Assembly: GCA_019423125.1 (NCBI GenBank)
Contig: JAHZBZ010000024.1
Coordinates: forward strand, 1 to 11,544
DNA from: Bacillota bacterium
GTDB taxonomy: Bacteria > Bacillota > Clostridia > Christensenellales > Borkfalkiaceae
Length of the DNA: 11,544 nucleotides
Reading direction: 5' to 3'
Part shown: positions 1 to 5,246 of the stretch, in pieces
Position numbering within the stretch: the first letter of the stretch is position 1
How the letters are laid out: each line of letters begins with the position of its first letter
Position numbers and translations under genes: made by a program
The notes under the pieces: model-generated
Database searches by the model: none
What the model saw: the letters and a program-made list of their open reading frames with translations, nothing else
What the model was told of the DNA's origin: nothing

Positions 1-57
1 CGAACCCGGGACCCACTGATTAAGAGTCAGTTGCTCTACCAACTGAGCTAAAGGTGC
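1..57 (-). tRNA. trnK: tRNA-Lys (CTT), 3' end cut by window edge
   Basis: On the minus strand the gene starts with acceptor arm GCACCTT (51-57), followed by a normal D arm (TAGCTCAGTTGGTAGAGC) and an anticodon arm ACTGA-CTCTTAA-TCAGT. The loop has anticodon CTT, which reads lysine AAG. The T arm runs into the window edge, so the acceptor 3' strand and CCA are not visible. It is the last gene seen in a six-tRNA cluster and lies only 5 nt after the CCA of tRNA-Lys(TTT). Confidence 0.95.
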
Positions 58-62
58 ATTTA

Positions 63-138
63 TGGTGATCCATCCGCGATTCGAACGCGGGACACCGTGA
101 TTAAAAGTCACGTGCTCTGCCAACTGAGCTAATGGACC
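63..138 (-). tRNA. trnK: tRNA-Lys (TTT)
   Basis: A complete 76-nt cloverleaf can be folded. Acceptor strands are GGTCCAT (132-138) and ATGGATC, with one G-U pair, then discriminator A and an encoded CCA (63-65). The anticodon arm is CGTGA-CTTTTAA-TCACG, giving anticodon TTT for lysine AAA/AAG. The T loop TTCGAAT is canonical. It sits next to a second, clearly different lysine tRNA with anticodon CTT, so both lysine codons have a dedicated reader. Confidence 0.97.
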
Positions 139-153
139 GTAACTTTTTACGGA

Positions 154-228
154 TGGCTGGGGTGGCAAGATTCGAACTTACGAATGCCGGAATCAAAATC
201 CGGTGCCTTACCGCTTGGCGACACCCCA
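154..228 (-). tRNA. trnQ: tRNA-Gln (TTG)
   Basis: A complete 75-nt cloverleaf. Acceptor strands TGGGGTG (222-228) and CACCCCA close with the U1-A72 pair typical of glutamine tRNAs; discriminator G and encoded CCA follow (154-157). The anticodon arm is CCGGA-TTTTGAT-TCCGG, anticodon TTG. Many Clostridia charge this tRNA indirectly through Glu-tRNA(Gln) and GatCAB, but nothing in the window shows which route is used here. Confidence 0.97.
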
Positions 229-240
229 AAAAAAATTTTA

Positions 241-318
241 TGGGGCGGGCGACGGGAATCGAACCCACGACCTCCAGGGCCACAATCTGGCGCTCTAACC
301 AACTGAGCTACACCCGCC
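241..318 (-). tRNA. trnH: tRNA-His (GTG), with G-1 and an A31-C39 mismatch
   Basis: A complete cloverleaf with anticodon GTG in loop TTGTGGC. The 5' end carries the extra G-1 (318) facing discriminator C73 (244), the identity pair of bacterial histidine tRNAs, and CCA is encoded (241-243). The anticodon stem is CCAGA facing CCTGG, so the last pair is A31 against C39 (positions 286 and 278) instead of a Watson-Crick pair. Position 39 is usually U, the pseudouridine site of TruA. All other stems pair normally, so the gene looks functional. Confidence 0.96.
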
Positions 319-326
319 ATAAAATT

Positions 327-403
327 TGGCGCGCCTGAAGAGATTCGAACTCCTGACACATGGCTTAGAAGGCCATTGCTCTATCCTACTGAGCTACAGG
401 CGC
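327..403 (-). tRNA. trnR: tRNA-Arg (TCT)
   Basis: A complete cloverleaf with acceptor strands GCGCCTG (397-403) and CAGGCGC, discriminator G (330) and encoded CCA (327-329). The anticodon arm is ATGGC-CTTCTAA-GCCAT, anticodon TCT, reading the AGA/AGG arginine codons. It is separated from the upstream tRNA-Gly by a 40-nt spacer and from tRNA-His by 8 nt. Confidence 0.97.
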
Positions 404-443
404 AAAAAATGTACACGCTCGACTCTCATCGGTTTGTGCTTTT

Positions 444-517
<74 letters not shown>

Positions 518-535
518 AATTCACAACGCTAAAAG

Positions 536-564
536 ATTATACCAAATACGCCGCGCGATGTCAA
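536..564 (-). promoter_or_regulatory. consensus sigma-A promoter of the tRNA cluster
   Basis: Read on the minus strand, TTGACA (559-564) and TATAAT (536-541) both match the consensus 6/6 and are 17 nt apart. A run of A and T lies upstream (about 580-600) and could act as an UP element. The start site would be near 529, so the leader before tRNA-Gly is only about a dozen bases. Perfect boxes fit a strong stable-RNA promoter. Confidence 0.9.
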
Positions 565-622
565 ATATTTCAAACCACTTTCGGCAAATTTTTTTCTTTT
601 GCGCAGACTATGCCTCTCCCTC

Positions 623-1090
623 TTACAGATCCACGATCGTGGGAACTGCCTTGTTGCCTGCGATCACAAGATAACAATAGCTCTGCCGCATTGAATAGCG
701 CGTCACGCAACCCGGGTTTACGACAAGAACGCCGTCCTCTTCATGCACCTCCGCCTCGTGCGTATGCCCGTAGAGAGCGATGTCGCAAAGCCGTTCCTTC
801 GCCGCAGCGACGAGATCGCGCGTGCCCGTGCGAACACCGTAGCGGTGCCCGTGACAGGCAAAAATGCGCCGCCCCTCCACGTCCAGTATGATCTCGCTCT
901 CCCCGCCGTAAAAATCGTTGTTTCCCGCGATGACGTACGTCTTTTCGGGATAGGCGCGCACAAGCTCGCGCGCGTCCGATGCCATGTCGCCGAGATGGAT
1001 GATGTAATCGCACTCTGACAACACCGTCGCAATCTTATCCAGCGGCGCGAGGTTTCTGTGGGTGTCCGAAAGGATGACAAGCGTCTTCAT
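623..1090 (-). CDS. YfcE/MJ0936-like metallophosphoesterase
   Basis: The 155-residue protein is a small single-domain member of the calcineurin-like metallophosphoesterase family (Metallophos_2, YfcE/MJ0936 group), cytosolic and without signal peptide or membrane segment. All metal-binding motifs are visible in order: D9-x-H11 in SDTH, G34-D35, G56-N57-N58-D59, H80-G81-H82 and G108-H109-x-H111. Family members hydrolyse phosphodiesters in vitro with Mn2+ or similar metals; the natural substrate is generally unclear. Its ATG overlaps the stop of rdgB by 4 nt (ATGA), so translation is probably coupled, and this pairing with rdgB recurs in Firmicutes. The substrate here is not deducible. No hairpin terminator is visible after its stop; the tRNA promoter begins about 60 nt downstream, so readthrough into the tRNA cluster is possible. 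Confidence 0.93.
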   Translation of the reverse strand: MKTLVILSDTHRNLAPLDKIATVLSECDYIIHLGDMASDARELVRAYPEKTYVIAGNNDFYGGESEIILDVEGRRIFACHGHRYGVRTGTRDLVAAAKERLCDIALYGHTHEAEVHEEDGVLVVNPGCVTRYSMRQSYCYLVIAGNKAVPTIVDL

Positions 1091-1677
1091 GCGAGCACCC
1101 CCTTCAGCTTTTCGCGCAGGGCGGCAAGCGCCTTCGCGCGGTGCGAGACGGAGTTTTTCTCCTCCGCACTGCTCATGCCGAAGCTCTTTGAAAGCTCGTC
1201 GCTGTAAAAGAGCGGATCGTAGCCGAAGCCCTCTGTCCCCTCTTCCGCAAACAGGATGCGGCCGTACGTCCTGCCGCTCGCAGTGATCGCACTCCCGTCG
1301 GGAAAACAGACGGCGACGCAGCTCTCAAAATACGCGCCGCGCTCTTTTTCGGGAACGGAGGCAAGTTTTTCCAAGAGCAGGGCGTTGTTTGCCGCATCGT
1401 CGCCGTGCCTACCGCAAAAACGCGCGCTGTGCACGCCGGGCGCGCCGCCGAGCGCGTCCACGCAGAGACCGGAATCGTCCGCAAGCGCGGGAATGCCCAG
1501 CGCATCGCAGACGGCACGCGCCTTGATGAGCGCATTTTCCTCAAACGTGGAGCCCGTCTCTTCTATGTCCCCCGTAAATCCCGCCTCCTGCATGGAGACG
1601 ATCGTTACATCCGCAAAGATCTGTGCGATCTCGCGAAGTTTTGCCTTGTTTCCGCTTGCCACTACCATCTTCTTCAT
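1087..1677 (-). CDS. rdgB: XTP/dITP diphosphatase (non-canonical purine NTP pyrophosphatase)
   Basis: The protein removes diphosphate from ITP, dITP and XTP and so keeps deaminated purines out of DNA and RNA (HAM1/RdgB family, cytosolic homodimer). At 196 residues it has the usual family length. The nucleotide-binding start SGNKAKLREI (8-17), the E-N-A-x-x-K segment (47-52), the catalytic-acid stretch DDSGL (67-71), PGVHSAR (80-86), GFGYDPLF (150-157) and SHR (178-180) are all present. The ATG at 1675-1677 is chosen because AGGAGG lies 9 nt before it; a GTG nine codons upstream in frame would place that ribosome site inside the gene. It starts 30 nt after the aldo/keto reductase and overlaps the phosphoesterase by 4 nt, so the three are probably one transcript. 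Confidence 0.96.
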   Translation of the reverse strand: MKKMVVASGNKAKLREIAQIFADVTIVSMQEAGFTGDIEETGSTFEENALIKARAVCDALGIPALADDSGLCVDALGGAPGVHSARFCGRHGDDAANNALLLEKLASVPEKERGAYFESCVAVCFPDGSAITASGRTYGRILFAEEGTEGFGYDPLFYSDELSKSFGMSSAEEKNSVSHRAKALAALREKLKGVLA

Positions 1678-1707
1678 CTCGTTTTGCCTCCTCGAATGTT
1701 GCACCCG

Positions 1708-2622
1708 TCACGGCAGAATGTGCCCTGCAGAGAGATAGACCTCGTACCATTCTTCGCGCGTGAGAGTCACGTCTGCACCCTTCGCCGTCGCGAGAAGATG
1801 CTCCGCATTGACTGTGCCCGTCACCACCTGCATCTTTGCGGGATAGCGCAGGATCCACGCCGCGACGATCGCAGATTTGTCCGTGCCGTATTTTTCGGCA
1901 AGCCGCGCAAGCACGCCGTTCAGCTTTTCATAAGCGGGGTTGTCCAGATATACGCCCTCGAAAAATCCGTAGCGGAACGGCGACCATGCCTGTACAGTTA
2001 TTCCGTGCAGACGGCAGTAATCGAGGACGTATCCGTCACGCGAGATCCCGCCGTCTGTGAGCATGTTGACCTCCGTGCCGCAGGAGATCATGCCCGCATG
2101 CGCGGGGGAAAACTGCAGCTGATTCGCGCACAGCGGAACGGGGAGCGCCTCGGAGAGCAGCTGAAGCTGAAACGGGTGCATGTTTGAAACGCCGAACGCG
2201 CGCACCTTTCCCGACGAAAGGAGCGCATCGAACGCCTCGGCGACCTCCTCGGGCTGCATCAACGCATCGGGGCGATGCAACAGGAGGATGTCCAAATGAT
2301 CGGTCTGCAGGCGGCGCAGGCTCCCATCCACCGACGAGAGAATGTGCTCTTTGGAAAAATCGAACATCCTTCCGGGGACGATGCCGCATTTTGATTGCAA
2401 AAAATAATCCTCGCGCCTGAGGCCGAGCGCCCTGACTGCATTTCCGAAAGCAGTCTCGCAGGCGCCGCCGCCGTAAATATCGGCATGGTCAAAGAAATTC
2501 AGTCCCGCATCCATTGCCGTTGCGACGAACCGCTCCAGCTTGTTTCCGGCCGCAGGCGCGACGTTCATACATCCCACCGCGACAGCGGGAAGCTGCATAT
2601 CTCCGACTTTTGTGTAACGCAT
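1708..2622 (-). CDS. aldo/keto reductase (YdhF-like)
   Basis: An NAD(P)H-dependent carbonyl reductase of the aldo/keto reductase superfamily with a single TIM barrel of 304 residues and no export signal. The catalytic tetrad is intact: D45 and Y50 in DHADIYG (45-51), K78 in QSKCG, and H116 in LLLHRPD. FGVSN and the C-terminal cofactor-binding region (about 240-290, with VVTGT) also fit. The overall pattern, including RPDALMQPEEVAEAF, resembles the E. coli YdhF group, whose physiological substrate is not settled. The ATG has AGGTGA 6 nt upstream and is the first gene after a good promoter. It heads the transcript leading to rdgB, a pairing whose functional meaning is not obvious and may just reflect shared expression. 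Confidence 0.93.
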   Translation of the reverse strand: MRYTKVGDMQLPAVAVGCMNVAPAAGNKLERFVATAMDAGLNFFDHADIYGGGACETAFGNAVRALGLRREDYFLQSKCGIVPGRMFDFSKEHILSSVDGSLRRLQTDHLDILLLHRPDALMQPEEVAEAFDALLSSGKVRAFGVSNMHPFQLQLLSEALPVPLCANQLQFSPAHAGMISCGTEVNMLTDGGISRDGYVLDYCRLHGITVQAWSPFRYGFFEGVYLDNPAYEKLNGVLARLAEKYGTDKSAIVAAWILRYPAKMQVVTGTVNAEHLLATAKGADVTLTREEWYEVYLSAGHILP

Positions 2623-2651
2623 GTTCTCACCTCGTTTGACTCGTATAGTCC

Positions 2652-2680
2652 ATTATACTATTTTTTTCTGCACATTTCAA
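2652..2680 (-). promoter_or_regulatory. promoter of the aldo/keto reductase-rdgB operon
   Basis: On the minus strand TTGAAA (2675-2680) and TATAAT (2652-2657) stand 17 nt apart, with an A-rich spacer. The start site would lie near 2645, giving a leader of about 22 nt that contains the ribosome binding site. Box matches are 5/6 and 6/6. Confidence 0.85.
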
Positions 2681-2701
2681 CCGATTGCGGCGATTTTTTG
2701 T

Positions 2702-2721
2702 GAACGTATCGGAACGTATCG
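2702..2721. repeat. two-copy 10-bp tandem repeat between divergent promoters
   Basis: GAACGTATCG occurs twice in direct, gapless tandem, followed by GAA of a third partial copy. The 10-bp period equals about one helical turn, so both copies face the same side of the DNA. It lies 22 bp behind the -35 box of the aldo/keto reductase and 37 bp before the -35 box of the ABC operon. It could be a regulator site, but no known motif is recognised. Confidence 0.7.
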
Positions 2722-2757
2722 GAAAATCAGCCCAAGTGCAAGACTTTTTGCAAACCG

Positions 2758-2786
2758 TTGACAGGCGAGCGCGCGTGTGATATGAT
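2758..2786 (+). promoter_or_regulatory. promoter of the EcsA-like ABC operon
   Basis: TTGACA (2758-2763) and TATGAT (2781-2786) are 17 nt apart, a near-consensus sigma-A promoter. The start would be near 2793. The roughly 50-nt leader contains a small inverted repeat (GAGCG at 2793-2797 with CGCTC at 2808-2812) and the ribosome binding site GCGAGGA just before the ATG at 2845. Confidence 0.85.
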
Positions 2787-2844
2787 TGTAAGGAGCGAAA
2801 ACAAAAGCGCTCATGACAAAATAAGATCATCAAGCGAGGAAAAA

Positions 2845-3576
2845 ATGGACAAAAAAGTTCTTGAGATCAGAAACCTCACAAAGATCTACAACCGCACCAA
2901 GATCGCGGTGAACGACCTGTCGCTGGAAGTGTATGAAGGCGACGTCTACGGCTTCATCGGACAAAACGGCGCGGGAAAGACGACGACCCTGCGCGCGGTC
3001 ACGGGTATCCTGCCCTTCGATTCGGGAGAGATCTATGTAAACGGCCTTTCCGTCAAGGAAAACCCCATTGCATGCAAACAGCAGATCGCATACATACCCG
3101 ACAACCCGGACCTCTACGATTATCTCACGGGCGTGCAATACCTAAACTTCATCGCGGACATCTATGGCGTGAACAAAGGCGTGCGGCAGGAGCGCGTGGA
3201 AAAATACGCGAGCATGTTCCGCATCCTCGGCGATCTCGGGTCGCTTGTCGGAAGTTACTCGCACGGCATGAAACAAAAGCTCGCCATCATCGGCGCGCTC
3301 CTGCACGAACCCAAGCTCTTTGTACTGGACGAACCGTTCGTAGGCCTCGACCCCGAAGCGGCGTTCAAGCTCAAACAGGTATTTCGCGAGATGTGCGACA
3401 ACGGCGCGGCGATCTTCTTCTCCACGCACGTCCTTGACGTAGCGGAAAAGCTGTGCAACAAGATCGCCATCATCAAAAACGGAAAACTGATGGCGTCGGG
3501 GGACATCGACGCGGTGCGCGGCGACGACAGTCTGGAAGAGGTCTTCCTGGAGGTGCTCGAAAAACATGAAAGCTAA
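2845..3576 (+). CDS. ABC transporter ATP-binding protein (EcsA/ABC-2 exporter type)
   Basis: A stand-alone 243-residue ABC ATPase that would energise the membrane protein encoded next. Visible parts are Walker A GQNGAGKTT (39-47), a Q-loop region in which the usual Gln is replaced (YIPDNPDLYDYLTG, 83-96), signature SHGMKQ (139-144), Walker B LFVLDEP with catalytic E163, D-loop GLD (167-169) and switch histidine in STH (193-195). The IPD-x-P-x-LY variant is characteristic of the EcsA-like ABC-2 exporter subgroup. The start at 2845 is chosen because GCGAGGA precedes it; an upstream in-frame TTG at 2758 coincides with the -35 box and cannot be used. The stop overlaps the permease gene by 11 nt. 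The exported substrate cannot be told from sequence. Confidence 0.92.
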   Translation: MDKKVLEIRNLTKIYNRTKIAVNDLSLEVYEGDVYGFIGQNGAGKTTTLRAVTGILPFDSGEIYVNGLSVKENPIACKQQIAYIPDNPDLYDYLTGVQYLNFIADIYGVNKGVRQERVEKYASMFRILGDLGSLVGSYSHGMKQKLAIIGALLHEPKLFVLDEPFVGLDPEAAFKLKQVFREMCDNGAAIFFSTHVLDVAEKLCNKIAIIKNGKLMASGDIDAVRGDDSLEEVFLEVLEKHES

Positions 3577-5143
3577 GTGGCTCCTCCTCACAAAGATCCA
3601 TCTTCTGGGGATGTTCGATTTCAATAAGATGCGAAAGGGAAAGGACCCGCGTCTGATGAAACGCACGATCGGCGGCGGACTTCTCTTCGTACTCGTGCTC
3701 GCCTTGCTGCTCTTCTATGCGGTATCGATCGCGATGTCCTTTGCCGAAGGGGGATTTATCGAAAAAGTCCCTGGTTTTTCCGTCGCGTTGGCGTCCTTCT
3801 TCATCCTCCTCTTCTCCTTCTTTCAGGGCGGCGCCCGCCTGTTCGCGACCAAAGATTTCGATCAGCTCATGGCGATGCCCCTCAAAAAGAGCGATCTCGT
3901 CATCAGCCGCCTCATCGCGATCTATCTGCCCGATCTTGCTTTTGCGCTCGGCGTGATCGCGCCCATGCTCATCGTCTATTTCGTACACGTAGGTTTTTCC
4001 GCCGTGACGCTTCTGCTCATGGTGATGGTCACTCTGCTCACTCCGGTCATTCCGCTGTTTATCGGATGTGTGCTCAGCACCCTCTTTGCCGCGCTGACGG
4101 CGGGATTCCGCTACAAAGGACTACTCGAAAGCGCGCTCTCGCTCATTCTCGTGGCGGCGATCGTCGCAGGGAGCTTCCTATTCTCCTTCAGCTCGGCATC
4201 CGACACGGACCCCTCGCAGAGCCTCTATGCGATGTACGACATGATCATCGGGCGCATCTATCTCCCCGCTTTGCTCGTCGACATCACCATATCGGGTGAA
4301 CAGATCTGGGGCGTATTTGCCTTTGCGGGCATTTCGCTTGCGGCCTGCGCGCTGTTCGTCGCGCTCTTTGCAAGATTTTTCTTCACCATCAACGCATTGC
4401 TACGCCGTCAGAGCGCGGGCAGAGCTTACCGCCGCGGCGACGTGCGCGCGAGCACACCTTTCCGCACCCTTGTCGGAAAGGAGTTCAAAAGACTTGTCTC
4501 CTGCTCTTCCTATCTCGTAAACGGGATCTGCGGCGCCGTCATGCTCGCTCTCTTCTCCGTCGGACTCATCGTCTTCGCGGAAGTCTTCCGCGCACAGGGC
4601 ATCGAGGTCGGAGATCTGGTCCAAAACCTGAACTACATCGTACTGGGCGCCGCGCTCTTCTGTTACGGCACCACCTGCCCTGCGGCTTCCGCCCTATCCC
4701 TCGAAGGGAGCTCGCGCAGCGCGCTGTTCTCCATGCCCGTCTCCGCGAACAAGATCCTGCTCGCGAAGGCACTGCCCACCTTCCTCATCAACGCGATCTC
4801 GGGACTCGTGTTTGCCGTCTGCGCGGGCATCGGCCTGCGCATGGGTGCGCTCGACTGGATCTTTGCCATCCTCTCCGTGCCTCTGTTCTCCGCATTCGTC
4901 GCGCTCAGCGGCATCCTGCTCAACTATAAGATGCCGAACTACGACTGGAAGACGGAGATACAGGTCGTGAAAAACAGCATCCCCGTCCTGATCGAGACGT
5001 TCGGCGTCATGGCGCTCAGCTGTGCGATCTGCATCCTCTGCTACTTTTTCGGCTGGATCGTCTTTGTCATCCTGCTCGCCCTGGTCGTGCTCGCGGATGC
5101 GGTCTTCCTGTACCTGATCCAGAACGCAAAGCTCTATGCCTGA
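3566..5143 (+). CDS. ABC-2 type exporter permease, about 12 TM, two similar halves
   Basis: A 525-residue integral membrane protein, the likely partner of the preceding ATPase. I see about twelve hydrophobic segments, near residues 35-58, 70-90, 115-140, 145-175, 185-208, 245-275, 318-340, 353-376, 400-425, 430-453, 474-496 and 498-518, with a basic cytoplasmic stretch in the middle (270-312). The two halves share a motif: a residue run MAMPLKKSDLVISRLIA (102-118) and FSMPVSANKILLAKALP (388-404), the cytoplasmic coupling-type segment of ABC-2 proteins, suggesting an internal duplication so that one chain supplies both transmembrane units. The ATG overlaps the ATPase gene by 11 nt and has GGAGGTG 10 nt upstream. 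It resembles the large putative ABC-exporter permeases of Firmicutes (possibly Pfam ABC_tran_2), but the substrate is unknown. Confidence 0.85.
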   Translation: MKAKWLLLTKIHLLGMFDFNKMRKGKDPRLMKRTIGGGLLFVLVLALLLFYAVSIAMSFAEGGFIEKVPGFSVALASFFILLFSFFQGGARLFATKDFDQLMAMPLKKSDLVISRLIAIYLPDLAFALGVIAPMLIVYFVHVGFSAVTLLLMVMVTLLTPVIPLFIGCVLSTLFAALTAGFRYKGLLESALSLILVAAIVAGSFLFSFSSASDTDPSQSLYAMYDMIIGRIYLPALLVDITISGEQIWGVFAFAGISLAACALFVALFARFFFTINALLRRQSAGRAYRRGDVRASTPFRTLVGKEFKRLVSCSSYLVNGICGAVMLALFSVGLIVFAEVFRAQGIEVGDLVQNLNYIVLGAALFCYGTTCPAASALSLEGSSRSALFSMPVSANKILLAKALPTFLINAISGLVFAVCAGIGLRMGALDWIFAILSVPLFSAFVALSGILLNYKMPNYDWKTEIQVVKNSIPVLIETFGVMALSCAICILCYFFGWIVFVILLALVVLADAVFLYLIQNAKLYA

Positions 5144-5195
5144 TCTCCTTCGCCGCAAAACTTCGCAAAGGCGAGAGAACTCATGAAAAGCGTAA

Positions 5196-5231
5196 AACGC
5201 CGCCGTGCAGAAATTTCTGCACGGCGGCGTT
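5196..5231. terminator. bidirectional terminator, perfect 36-bp palindrome
   Basis: The two 18-nt arms (5196-5213 and 5214-5231) are exact reverse complements, built around a GC-rich CGCCGCCGTGCAG core. To the right the top strand continues with TTCTGTTTT, and to the left the minus strand reads TTTTACGCTTTT, so T-rich tails exist on both sides. It lies 52 nt after the permease stop and 15 nt after the stop of the convergent exporter gene, so it should end both transcripts. Confidence 0.9.
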
Positions 5232-5246
5232 CTGTTTTCGGATGAG

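Noticed and set aside
1675..1704. GTG start for rdgB nine codons upstream
   Set aside because: It would put the AGGAGG ribosome site inside the gene and add residues not seen in the family; the ATG at 1675-1677 has ideal spacing.
2758..2844. N-terminal extension of the EcsA-like ATPase from a TTG at 2758
   Set aside because: The TTG is the first part of the -35 box TTGACA, so it cannot be in the transcript; the family start fits the ATG at 2845.
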